The notes beneath the pieces were generated by a model. It saw only the letters and a program-made list of their open reading frames with translations. It did not search any database and had not been told where the DNA came from. This document shows positions 45,055-53,218 of a stretch of DNA of 64,000 nt, one piece after another (positions within the stretch are counted from its first letter, which is position 1; every line of letters starts with the position of its first letter). The DNA comes from UBA5239 sp040391785 (GTDB lineage Bacteria > Verrucomicrobiota > Lentisphaeria > Victivallales > Victivallaceae), in contig JBEBXH010000001.1 of NCBI GenBank assembly GCA_040391785.1, positions 121,650-185,649 of the forward strand, given 5' to 3'. Position numbers and translations under genes: made by a program.

Positions 45055-48000
45055 ATGAAGAAAATATTGATTTTATTGGTTGGTTGTGTCCTCGGCATCG
45101 GACTGCAGGGGGCGTGGCAGGGGCAGAAAGCGGAATTCACGGAAAGCGGCGGTGTCATAACCGTGAAAAGCGCCGGCAGCAGCGGGGGGATTGCGCAGGT
45201 TGTCAAGGTCGAAGCGCAGCGGCGTTATACGATATCTTTTGAGGCGTCCGGCGAAGGGCGGGTTCAGATGGCGATTTTTGACCGGTTGGCGACGGCCTCC
45301 AGCAGTGCCGTAGGACTCGAGGCTGGATCATGGAAGAAGGTCGAGCTGAGTTATTTTGCTTTTGGACCTCAGGTCAGTTTGAAGATTTATTCGCTGGAAA
45401 ACTCGCCCATGACGTTTCAGGTACGTGACTTCAAGGTCACGGCGCAGGAAAAACCGGTGCTGGCGGAGGGCGAAATCGCCCGGCTGGATTTCGAGGCGCG
45501 GAATTATCCCGGTAACGGTCAAGTTGTGAAACTGGCCGATGCCTTCAACGGGCAGGCGGTTTGGGGTAAGCGTTGGTACCGCGCGGTCAACAAACTGCCG
45601 GTGCCGCTGAATTCGCAGCCGCTGCAGTTCTGGGGACGGTTCAAAAAGGACAGCGACGCCAAGGTGACGGTCCGGATCCTGAGCGGTGCCCAGACGGTTG
45701 CGGCGGGGAACATCGCGGGCAAGGACCAGTGGGAATGGGTGAAGTTTTCGCCGGTGAATTCGGCGGCGGCATACCCCGAGGTATCGTTTACCTATGACAG
45801 TGATGCCAATACGCAGATCTGGTTGGACCGCATTGTGTTGAGCACCAATCCGGAACTGGATCCGGACGCGGCGGCGGCCCCGGTTTTCGACGGCAGCATG
45901 ACGGCGGTGGGGCGAAATGGCGCGGTGACGGTCGGGCCGTTTGTCTTGCGCGGCGAGAACCGCTTCGCCGGGGAACAGACCGAGGTCAAGTTCCGTTATG
46001 ACAACGAAAATCTGTATGTGGATTTCAAATGTTTCGAGTCGTGCCTGGACCCGTTGAGCAACCGCCTGCATGAATTTAAAAGTGCGGTCAAAAACCGTGA
46101 CGACGGCAAAATTTACAATGACGACTGCGTGATCCTGCTCCTTCAGCCGCCGGGCTCCAGCGCGGTTTATGAGTTCACCGTGAACGCCAACGGCGCGGTA
46201 TTGGACGCCAAATGCCAGGGAAGCGACCTGTGGGCCGACCGTGATCTGAACTGGAACTCGGAGATCAAAACGACCGCCCGCAAAGAGGACGGTTTCTGGA
46301 CAGCGGAGCTGGCGATACCGTTCAAAAATCTGAATACCACGCCGCAGCTGAATGACCGGTGGAAGGTGTTGGCCGGGCGCATCGAGCAGAGCCGCAACGA
46401 GACAAGTGCCTGGCAGACGATGACGAAAGGATTTCACTATGCCCCCGATTTCGGCGAGCTTGTTTTTACGGACACGATTCCGCAACTTGAGCTGAAAAAA
46501 CTGCCCGGATTTGTCTCCGGCAACAACAAAATCGAAGTCGCGGCGTCGGCCCCGGTGAGTATCGAGTCCATGGTGAAATTCGGCAATCAGGCGCCGCAGT
46601 ATTTCCGCGACGGCGCGTTTGTGCTGGCACAGAACGGAGCGTTCAATTACCGCTGGACGGCGCGCGATCCGGCGACCATGGCGCTGTATTACCAGTCGCC
46701 GCAGTACAACCTGAGTGTCCGCAGCGCGGCGCTGAAGTTTGACCCCGCCAATACGGTGACGGTGAATGGTGCCGAGGCGAAAGGGACCGCGCTTCTGAGC
46801 AGCGGCATCAACCGGATCACGGTGAAACAGCCGTTCAAAGGCGAACTGGAAGTCGGTGAATTCAAGTTTGTGCCGGAGCGCGAGAACACCGTGCTGATGG
46901 TGGATGAATCGACGGTGTGGCCGAACTGGCTGATCGAAGGCGTGGCGATCAACAAGGGCGGCCTGCAGCAGTTGATGTTCCAGCCGCAGGGCGTGGAAGG
47001 TTATAAGCTTAAAGATTATACCTTGTATGTGGATGTACCGCCGGGATTCGTGTTCGAAGGCGCTTCGGGATATTACAAAAAGTGGACGCTGAAAACCGAA
47101 GAAATCGGCCCGGTCACGATCGGCGGCCGCGAATACAAACGCCATGCCATCCGCTTCCTCGGCGAAATAGGGGCGGATAAGAAGCTTCCGGCGCATCATT
47201 ATGTGGCGATGGCGGTACGGGCCCCGCTGGACGGCGGCAGCGAGAGCGAGCTCTATTTCCACGCCGGCAGTGCGGAACACGGCATTCTCGAAGTACCGCA
47301 GAAGATCAAGGTACAGCTGTTGCCGCCGCTTGCCGGTCGCCAGCCGCAGAAATTACTGGTGGAAATGTGGACCAGCTGGATGAAGAATCTCGATGATCGC
47401 GCGTTTTCGGACAAGTTCGGCGATCATTTCCGGGCCATGGGGGTGACGGAGTGCAATTCGCGGCACCCCGGTGTGAAGTATTTCACCTTGTTCAACTTCG
47501 AATCGTGGGTAGTCGACGTATCGGGCTATATCAAGGAACATCCCGAGTCCGCTCTGATCGACGCCAAGGGACGGAAAAGCGATAAGTTCATCTGTACTTC
47601 GGTGCTGCTGCAGGATGCCGCCTGCAATGAATATCTGTCCGGAAAAATCGGTGAATGGATGAAACGGATCGGATATCCCGAGCACATCGACTGGGATTAC
47701 GAACACCATGTTCTGAACAGCTATATTTCGTGTTACTGCCCGCGCTGTCTGAAAGAGTTCGGCAAGGACGATCCGAAGGCTCATTTAGGCGATTGGACCG
47801 CGTTCATGACCCGCCGGATGGCGGACCTGGCCGTCAAGGTCAACGGCATGATCAAGAAGGCCAGTCCGAAAACCCTGTTTTCGGTTTACACCGGTTATCA
47901 GGGCGACGATACCAAGGTACGCTATGGCGTGGACTGGTCGCTGCTGGCGGGCAAAATCGACCTGGCCATGTGCGGCTACGGCCGCCCGATCCGGGATTTG

Positions 48001-48441
48001 GAGGAAACTCAACGGATCCTGGGCAAAACGTCACTGGTGCTGGGGGAAATCGCTTATCCGTGGGTAATCACGAAGCGTTACGTGCCGCGCGGCATTACCA
48101 AAACGAACCTGTTGCGCCGCGCCGCCGACGCCACCGGCGGAGTGTTGATCTACGAATACCCGACGCTGGACGGACATTCGTTCGAGGCGATCAGTACGGT
48201 CAGTGCGATTATGGCGGAACACGAGCCGTTTTTCCTGCGCGGCGACCGCCAGGGCGACGCCCTGAAGCTCGCCGGGTGGAACCGCGCCGAATACGAGGTG
48301 CTTGCCGACGGACAGGGTAATTCGCTGGTACTGCTGATGAATACCGGTACAGTGAAACGCAACTACCGTTTTACTCTGAATAACCGCGAAGAATCCGGCA
48401 GTGTCGCCCCCCTGGATATCAAGGCGATCCCCGTACGCTAA
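45055..48441 (+). CDS. Large secreted glycan-active protein with CBM9-like and TIM-barrel regions (triad T4)
   Basis: 1128 residues, the largest protein in the window. A signal peptide (MKKILILLVGCVLGIGLQGA) is followed by a CBM-like sandwich (~20-140). Another beta domain ends near 275, then a CBM9-like domain (~280-480: VKFRYDNENLYVDFKCFE, NDDCVILLLQPP, YEFTVNANG, GFWTAELAIPF). After further beta domains comes a C-terminal barrel (~760-1128) with IDWDYEHHV near 880 and YCPRCLKEF. That cysteine motif recurs in DUF4838-like and related uncharacterised glycosidases. The catalytic residues are not certain. Confidence 0.75.
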   Translation: MKKILILLVGCVLGIGLQGAWQGQKAEFTESGGVITVKSAGSSGGIAQVVKVEAQRRYTISFEASGEGRVQMAIFDRLATASSSAVGLEAGSWKKVELSYFAFGPQVSLKIYSLENSPMTFQVRDFKVTAQEKPVLAEGEIARLDFEARNYPGNGQVVKLADAFNGQAVWGKRWYRAVNKLPVPLNSQPLQFWGRFKKDSDAKVTVRILSGAQTVAAGNIAGKDQWEWVKFSPVNSAAAYPEVSFTYDSDANTQIWLDRIVLSTNPELDPDAAAAPVFDGSMTAVGRNGAVTVGPFVLRGENRFAGEQTEVKFRYDNENLYVDFKCFESCLDPLSNRLHEFKSAVKNRDDGKIYNDDCVILLLQPPGSSAVYEFTVNANGAVLDAKCQGSDLWADRDLNWNSEIKTTARKEDGFWTAELAIPFKNLNTTPQLNDRWKVLAGRIEQSRNETSAWQTMTKGFHYAPDFGELVFTDTIPQLELKKLPGFVSGNNKIEVAASAPVSIESMVKFGNQAPQYFRDGAFVLAQNGAFNYRWTARDPATMALYYQSPQYNLSVRSAALKFDPANTVTVNGAEAKGTALLSSGINRITVKQPFKGELEVGEFKFVPERENTVLMVDESTVWPNWLIEGVAINKGGLQQLMFQPQGVEGYKLKDYTLYVDVPPGFVFEGASGYYKKWTLKTEEIGPVTIGGREYKRHAIRFLGEIGADKKLPAHHYVAMAVRAPLDGGSESELYFHAGSAEHGILEVPQKIKVQLLPPLAGRQPQKLLVEMWTSWMKNLDDRAFSDKFGDHFRAMGVTECNSRHPGVKYFTLFNFESWVVDVSGYIKEHPESALIDAKGRKSDKFICTSVLLQDAACNEYLSGKIGEWMKRIGYPEHIDWDYEHHVLNSYISCYCPRCLKEFGKDDPKAHLGDWTAFMTRRMADLAVKVNGMIKKASPKTLFSVYTGYQGDDTKVRYGVDWSLLAGKIDLAMCGYGRPIRDLEETQRILGKTSLVLGEIAYPWVITKRYVPRGITKTNLLRRAADATGGVLIYEYPTLDGHSFEAISTVSAIMAEHEPFFLRGDRQGDALKLAGWNRAEYEVLADGQGNSLVLLMNTGTVKRNYRFTLNNREESGSVAPLDIKAIPVR

Positions 48442-48451
48442 ACTTCCGGGA

Positions 48452-48587
48452 TTAACCACGGAAAGCACGGAAAACACGGAAATTTTTTTAACCACAAAGG
48501 CACAAAAAAAATAATATCTTCTTTTGTGTGTTTTTTTGTGGACAAAGAAAAGAAATTTTCCGTGATTTCCGTGCCTTCCGTGGTTAA
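48452..48587. repeat. AACCACGGAA-type inverted-repeat element, copy 1
   Basis: Near-perfect 34-bp terminal inverted repeats (48452-48485 and 48554-48587) built of CACGGAAA units, with a second nested inverted pair of AACCACAAAGGCAC units inside. The whole could fold into one long hairpin. It lies just after T4 and has no coding capacity. A relative is at 51040-51143. Confidence 0.78.
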
Positions 48588-48663
48588 AATTTCCCCGTGT
48601 GGCTTTTAAAATTCGAAATCCGCTCTATATTATGGAGAATGAAGTTATGGAGAGGACGATAGA

Positions 48664-49455
48664 ATGTGTAAAGAGCGGGTGAATTTTACCCTCATTGAAC
48701 TCCTGGTGGTGGTGGCGATCATCGCGATTCTGGCGGCGATGCTGCTGCCGGCGCTGGGACGGGCGCGCGAGGCCGGTAAGCGGTCGTCGTGCATCAGCAA
48801 TATGAAGCAGATCGGACTGGCGAACAATCAATATGCCGGGGATTATGGCGACTATTCATGCGTTTACAGTGAGATCAACCAGATGCCGCCGCCGCTGTGC
48901 CGGTATTGGTTTGGCAGGCGGATCACCAGCGGCATGGGGGGCGTGTCCAAATTCGATGCCACCGATGGGTTGTTGAGCAGCTACGTGGGCAATGACGGCA
49001 AGGTGTTCTGCTGCCCGTCGTTTCCGTATACCGGAGAGCTTACCGGAGTGGAAAACGGCGCGGGGTACGGTTACAACGGTTACTGGCTGGGCGGTTACAA
49101 GCCCAGCGGAGCGCCCGGCGCGCAGGCGATCAACGGATGCAAACTCGGCTCGATCCGCAGACCGTCGGCCGTGATCGCGTTTGCCGACGCGGCATCGGAA
49201 GACAGCGGCATGGGGGATGCGATTGCATTCAAGCCGTCGCTGCTGCTGGCGGTGAGCCATGGAATTCCGGGCGAGGAAAACGAATACACCGACGCGGCGG
49301 GTTCGATCCACTTCCGTCACCTGAAATCGGCAGTTCTCGTCTGGGCGGATGGGCACGCTTCGGTCGAGAACCTCGGCAAAGCCAATTCCGGCACCGCCGA
49401 AACCCTCGGCCACCTCGCCGACGTGGATACCACCGACCACTACCGCACCGACTGA
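48664..49455 (+). CDS. Orphan pseudopilin with H-X9-DG motif
   Basis: 263 residues. FTLIELLVVV follows MCKERVN, so Asn precedes the predicted cleavage site. An exact H-X9-DG is seen at HLKSAVLVWADGH. It has a Cys-Cys pair (VFCCPSFPY) in the middle and a long C-terminal tail after the motif. It stands 222 bp after T4, separated by an inverted-repeat element, with no regulator or enzyme of its own. It may serve another locus or be a remnant. A GGAGAGGA ribosome site is present. Confidence 0.92.
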   Translation: MCKERVNFTLIELLVVVAIIAILAAMLLPALGRAREAGKRSSCISNMKQIGLANNQYAGDYGDYSCVYSEINQMPPPLCRYWFGRRITSGMGGVSKFDATDGLLSSYVGNDGKVFCCPSFPYTGELTGVENGAGYGYNGYWLGGYKPSGAPGAQAINGCKLGSIRRPSAVIAFADAASEDSGMGDAIAFKPSLLLAVSHGIPGEENEYTDAAGSIHFRHLKSAVLVWADGHASVENLGKANSGTAETLGHLADVDTTDHYRTD

Positions 49456-50483
49456 TCCTCCTCATTTTCTTCTTTCGGCAGTTCAGCGACCCATTGGATT
49501 TCGTGGTAGTAAATGCGCTCAATAAAGATACCTTTTTCATAAGGCGGTCCGATCTTAAATACCGTCAACAACAGGGAATAGGGGAGTTCATGGTTGGATT
49601 TGACCGTCAATGCAATGTATTTTCCGTCGGGCGACAAAGCATAGCCCTGGATTCGCGGCTTGAGTTCGGGGACTCCGGCAAGGGTGGCGGCTTTTTTCTG
49701 ATCGGCTTCATCTAAATAAATCGGAGTTTTCCATTCCCGGAGTGGTGGTGGAATTTTATTTTTTGTGGCAGGTTCGATGATATATTTGCCATAGTCGATA
49801 TAACCGTACAACTGTTTTTTAATTTCTTCGTTGTTATTGGTGTATATGAACCAATAGTTCGGGGTTTCCAGATATAGAAAGCCCATCGGCAGCATCAGGA
49901 GCATGGCAATCAGTACATAGATATAGGTAGTGAAAGAAGTATTCGTGGCATCAGGATATTGGGTACTGTTGATCAGGATCGCTGCATACATCCACGGCAG
50001 GGCAAAAAATACCGCGGTAGTGAACAGCATCAGATATTCGAGGGCCAGCTTCGGTGCAAGCGAGAACAACGGCGACATACCGAGGTAATTGATAACCCAT
50101 ACCACCGCGATGATGCCCGTCCAGCGCAAGTGTTTGTTGTGGTAACGCAGGGCGTTGAAGCACCACAGGAGTCCGCCGCCGTAAGCCACGCAACAAGCCA
50201 GTGTGATGAAGAGCGGCATTTTCAGGTCGGTCGGGCCAAACGCCAAATCCGCCAGCCAAACCAGCGCTGCGGCCAGTGAACCGCTGAGTAGCCCGGCGGG
50301 GAAGTACTGCCACCACCTGCGGCAGTTGAACTGCTCGAGTACCGCCAACGCCAGCAGTGAGAGAAAAGCCAGCAGTCCGGTACGGAATATGGCCCACGGC
50401 CCACCGAAAATTCCGGTCAAAGCGCCCAGTAAACCGCCCCCGATTGCCCACCCTAACCGTAGCCTGAAAAGTGCATCCAACAT
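49440..50483 (-). CDS. Polytopic membrane protein of unknown function
   Basis: 347 residues. Six or seven membrane helices fill the first ~220 residues (including a glycine-rich first hairpin LGWAIGGGLLGALTGIFGG), followed by a C-terminal soluble domain of ~125 residues with a beta-propeller-like phrase YALSPDGKYIALTVKSN. I do not recognise the family. The stop overlaps the orphan pseudopilin by 16 bp convergently. The start at ATG 50483 is the only strong candidate; no ribosome site is obvious. Confidence 0.7.
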   Translation of the reverse strand: MLDALFRLRLGWAIGGGLLGALTGIFGGPWAIFRTGLLAFLSLLALAVLEQFNCRRWWQYFPAGLLSGSLAAALVWLADLAFGPTDLKMPLFITLACCVAYGGGLLWCFNALRYHNKHLRWTGIIAVVWVINYLGMSPLFSLAPKLALEYLMLFTTAVFFALPWMYAAILINSTQYPDATNTSFTTYIYVLIAMLLMLPMGFLYLETPNYWFIYTNNNEEIKKQLYGYIDYGKYIIEPATKNKIPPPLREWKTPIYLDEADQKKAATLAGVPELKPRIQGYALSPDGKYIALTVKSNHELPYSLLLTVFKIGPPYEKGIFIERIYYHEIQWVAELPKEENEEDQSVR

Positions 50484-50546
50484 GGTTGTATGTTCTCCGT
50501 TATGGGGAGAATATATTGCGGTGCGGATGAGTTTTCAAGCAGGGAA

Positions 50547-50930
50547 TCAGTTTTCGATGCCTTCTGCGTCGCGCTCTTTGAATACTTCGTCGGCCACGAA
50601 GATGGCGTTGATTGCGGTCGGGAACCCGGCGTAGACGATCATTTGAATGAAGACTTCCAGCACTTCGGCGCGGGTCCAGCCGATGTTCAGCGCCATGTTG
50701 ATGTGGCTCTTCAGCTCGATGGGGCCGTGCCCGAGGGTGGCGATGCAGGTCATGATGACCAGTTCGCGCTGTTTTTTGTCCAGGCCCGGGCGGCAATGGA
50801 TATCGCCGAAAGCGAATTCGTTGATGTATTTGCTGACGTCCGGGGCGATGCCCTCGAGGCGTTTGCCGATGTCGCTGCGGTTGTTCATTTCGCGCAGGCG
50901 CTGAATGCCTTTTTCCATCCGTTCGTTCAT
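50547..50930 (-). CDS. Carboxymuconolactone decarboxylase (CMD) family protein
   Basis: 127 residues. The CMD fold is evident: ELVIMTCIATLGHGPIELKSHINMALNIGWTRAE-type helix pair (read in parts: MTCIATLG, then KSHINMALN, then VLEVFIQMIVYAGFPTAINA), common to gamma-carboxymuconolactone decarboxylases and AhpD-like peroxidase partners. A single Cys in MTCIA replaces the CxxC of AhpD, so it is more likely of the decarboxylase or unknown type. AGAGG lies 8 bases before the ATG. Monocistronic. Confidence 0.88.
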   Translation of the reverse strand: MNERMEKGIQRLREMNNRSDIGKRLEGIAPDVSKYINEFAFGDIHCRPGLDKKQRELVIMTCIATLGHGPIELKSHINMALNIGWTRAEVLEVFIQMIVYAGFPTAINAIFVADEVFKERDAEGIEN

Positions 50931-51002
50931 AGTAGGACCTCTTTTTTTTGAGTGACAATACTATACTGTGGCGACCACGAAAAAGGAATGGCAGATTAAA
51001 GC

Positions 51003-51018
51003 AAAAGGATATCCTTTT
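51003..51018. repeat. Perfect 16-bp palindrome
   Basis: AAAAGGATATCCTTTT, between the CMD start and the inverted-repeat element; possibly a regulator site. Confidence 0.5.
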
Positions 51019-51039
51019 GTGACAGGGGATGGGGAATTT

Positions 51040-51143
51040 TTAACCACGAAAGGCACGAATAAACACGAAAGTTATTGACCGCCGGAATCGGCGGTCAATA
51101 GGATTTGTATTTTTTTGTGAATATTCGTGCTATTCGTGGTTAA
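51040..51143. repeat. AACCACGAA-type inverted-repeat element, copy 2
   Basis: Terminal inverted repeats TTAACCACGAAAGGCACGAA.../...TTCGTGCTATTCGTGGTTAA flank a perfect 11-bp hairpin (51073-51083 with 51090-51100). It begins 10 bp after the stop of the truncated aconitase-like gene, so its insertion may be linked to that truncation. Confidence 0.78.
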
Positions 51144-51153
51144 ATAAAAAGGA

Positions 51154-52074
51154 TTACATCATGCCGTTCTGGCGGGCGTAGCTGAAGATGCCGCCGGCTT
51201 CGGAGACTTCGGGGATGCCATCGGTACAGCTGCCAGTACAAATCTTGCAGGTGTCGAGCGGGCAGGGGCGCGCGAAGTCCTCGGCGCGGTAGGTGTAAAC
51301 GGCCTGGTATTCGGCGTTCGGATCGCTGAAAAAGCAGGTGAACGGCTTGCTGCTGCGGGCCTTGACGTAGTCGAGGGTCTTGCGGTCAAGCGCCACAATG
51401 CCGCTTTTGGCGCCGACTTCCACCGCGATGTCGCAGATGGCCATGCGTTCTTCGAGGCCGAGTTGTTCGATGGCGGAGCCGCCGAATTCCAGCGCACAGC
51501 AGGCGGCGTCGGTGCCGATGTCGTCGATCAGGCGCGGGATGATGTCCTTGGCGGTGACGCCTTCCGGCAGCGAGCCGTTGAGCTCGATGCGGATGGAGGG
51601 CGGGACGATGACCGGGAGTTTGCCGGTGCCCATGATGAACGCGGCGTCGGTATTGCTGATGCCCGAGGCGAAGAGACCGAATGCACCATGCATGCAGGTA
51701 CGGGCGTCGGTGCCGAAGAGCACTTCACCGGGACGGCAGTGGCCTCGCTCGGGCAGGGCCTCGTGCCAGGCGCCCGCATAGTCGGTGGTGCTGGGATCGT
51801 AAAAATAGGGCAGGTCGTGTTCATTGAAGAATTCGCGGAGTATGGCGAGATCCGGGTTGGCGGCGAATTTGCGGTCGGGGATGATTACCAGGCATTCACG
51901 GCGGAAGAGCTTGGCGTCGGAGCCGAATTCGCGCTTGAAAATGCCGATGGCGTCCAGCGCGCTCACGTCGTGCATCAGCAGCACGTCCACATTTACCCGG
52001 ATGATATCTCCTGGTTTGACACTTTTTTCTCCGGCGGCATGGGCCAGGATGTGCCCGGTAATCGTCATACCCAT
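51154..52074 (-). CDS. Truncated aconitase/3-isopropylmalate dehydratase large-subunit-like protein
   Basis: 306 residues against ~420 for LeuC. The N-terminal and middle family blocks are clear (GMTITGHILAHAAG, VNVDVLLMHDVSA, VLFGTDARTC, GAFGLFASGIS, IEQLGLEERMAICDIAVEVGAKSG) and it stops soon after the first cluster cysteine segment ICTGSCTDG. Two further iron-sulfur cysteines are therefore missing, and the active-site Asp-Ser-His reads Asp-Ala-Arg. It is unlikely to be a working dehydratase; it may be a decayed gene or a pseudoenzyme. No small subunit is nearby. The frame is otherwise intact, with a good GGAGG ribosome site. Confidence 0.75.
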   Translation of the reverse strand: MGMTITGHILAHAAGEKSVKPGDIIRVNVDVLLMHDVSALDAIGIFKREFGSDAKLFRRECLVIIPDRKFAANPDLAILREFFNEHDLPYFYDPSTTDYAGAWHEALPERGHCRPGEVLFGTDARTCMHGAFGLFASGISNTDAAFIMGTGKLPVIVPPSIRIELNGSLPEGVTAKDIIPRLIDDIGTDAACCALEFGGSAIEQLGLEERMAICDIAVEVGAKSGIVALDRKTLDYVKARSSKPFTCFFSDPNAEYQAVYTYRAEDFARPCPLDTCKICTGSCTDGIPEVSEAGGIFSYARQNGMM

Positions 52075-52112
52075 TTTTTATTTCCTCCAACTTTAAAAAA
52101 CTTTGTTTTTTT

Positions 52113-52209
52113 AATTGAGAATTGAAAATTGAAAATTGAGAATGATGGAAAGGGATGAATCCCTTTGACCCTCCTCAATTTTCAATTTTCCACTTTCCAT
52201 TTTCAATTT
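52113..52209. repeat. Inverted AATTGAGA/AATTGAAA heptamer repeat
   Basis: A left arm of AATTGAGA/AATTGAAA units (52113-52142) and a right arm of their complements (52174-52209) flank a small hairpin AAGGGAT/ATCCCTT. The same heptamer family occurs at 35906. It lies between the prepilin peptidase stop and the upstream region of the aconitase-like gene. Confidence 0.75.
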
Positions 52210-52210
52210 A

Positions 52211-53074
52211 TTACAGTTGCGGCGGCAACGGACTTATGTATTCCAGCAGACTCAAGTAACATTTGATGATGAAGACATCCGCCACAATCCAGAGATAAGT
52301 CGCCAGGGCCAGGAAGGGGCCGAATGGAATCGCCATTTTCGAGAGCGGTTTTTTCAGGACCAGTGCGCCGCACGCGCCGAAAAGTGCTCCCAGCACGGAC
52401 GCAATCAGCACAATGAAGAACGTGCCCGGCAGGCCCAGACAGGCGCCGATGGCACCGATGTATTTGACGTCGCCCAGCCCGAACGCGTCCTGCTTGAAGA
52501 TTTTTTCGCCGAAAAACGACACCAGGTACATGACCCCCAAACTGCCGAGCAGGGTGAAAATCGAGAACGCCGCCGCCAGCAGATGGCTCGTTTGCTGCCA
52601 GGTCTCCGGAAATGCCATCGCACTGAGGATACCCAGGATCATGGTCGGGTAGGTAATGCGGTCGGGAATGATGCGGTGTTTGATGTCGATGAAAACCGTA
52701 CAGACCGCCAGCATGATCAGCCCGAAATAGAGCGGCAGGAACGTCAGCGGCCAGCCCAGATAGAGAATTTTCGCAAAGACCAGCAGAAATAATATGCCGG
52801 TGAGGAGTTCGACCATGAAGTAGCGGATGGTGATCGGCTGTTTGCAGCCGCTGCATTTGCCGCGGAGCGCCAGCCAACTGACCAGCGGGATGTTTTCGTA
52901 CCAGCGGATATGGTGTCCGCAATTCGGGCAGTGCGACGGCGCGGTAACCACCGATTCGCCGCGCGGAATCCGCCAGATGCAGACATTCAGGAAGCTGCCG
53001 ATGCAGCAGCCCAGCATAAAGGTGAACACCGCAAAGAGCCACGGCATTTCGCTGATCATTTCATAAAGTATCAT
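52211..53074 (-). CDS. pilD: Prepilin peptidase / N-methyltransferase (A24 family)
   Basis: 287 residues from the ATG at 53074, 7 bases after GGAG; an open frame to 53125 runs into a tandem repeat. The N-terminal cytoplasmic domain has GCCIGSFLNVCIWRIPRG and the zinc motif CPNCG...CSGC, which goes with the methyltransferase half. The membrane domain carries both catalytic aspartates, in FIDIKHRIIPD and FGLGDVKY. It would cleave and methylate the pseudopilins of the triads. The only type II secretion/type IV pilus machinery gene in the window besides the pseudopilins. Confidence 0.96.
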   Translation of the reverse strand: MILYEMISEMPWLFAVFTFMLGCCIGSFLNVCIWRIPRGESVVTAPSHCPNCGHHIRWYENIPLVSWLALRGKCSGCKQPITIRYFMVELLTGILFLLVFAKILYLGWPLTFLPLYFGLIMLAVCTVFIDIKHRIIPDRITYPTMILGILSAMAFPETWQQTSHLLAAAFSIFTLLGSLGVMYLVSFFGEKIFKQDAFGLGDVKYIGAIGACLGLPGTFFIVLIASVLGALFGACGALVLKKPLSKMAIPFGPFLALATYLWIVADVFIIKCYLSLLEYISPLPPQL

Positions 53075-53089
53075 GGTCTTCTCCGGAGA

Positions 53090-53123
53090 GTCGGACATGT
53101 CGGACGGGTCGGACAAGTCGGAC
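53090..53123. repeat. Tandem GTCGGACNN repeat, four units
   Basis: GTCGGAC at 53090, 53099, 53108 and 53117 with a 9-bp period, directly upstream of the pilD ribosome site. In the pilD frame it would encode a Ser-Asp-rich extension. Confidence 0.85.
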
Positions 53124-53153
53124 AATCTTTAGTAACTCTTATTTCGTTTGTTT

Positions 53154-53215
53154 CGCCCTACAGGCGACCAGCGCTTTCCGCGCGCTGGACCGCGTCCGGG
53201 TAGCACCCGGTGGCG
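53154..53215 (-). repeat. 62-bp triple-hairpin dispersed repeat, copy 2
   Basis: Reverse complement of the element at 9297-9358, with all three palindromes kept (CCGGG/CCCGG, CAGCGC/GCGCTG, CGCC/GGGCG). It ends 4 bp from the stop of the HydE-AroE gene. Confidence 0.75.
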
Positions 53216-53218
53216 TGT

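Noticed and set aside
45328..47280. 650-codon open frame on the minus strand
   Set aside because: Antisense shadow of the 1128-residue secreted protein; Arg/His-rich composition, no domain, no ribosome site.
53090..53123. Considered as a CRISPR array
   Set aside because: 9-bp period with 2-bp variable positions; no spacer-sized units and no cas genes.
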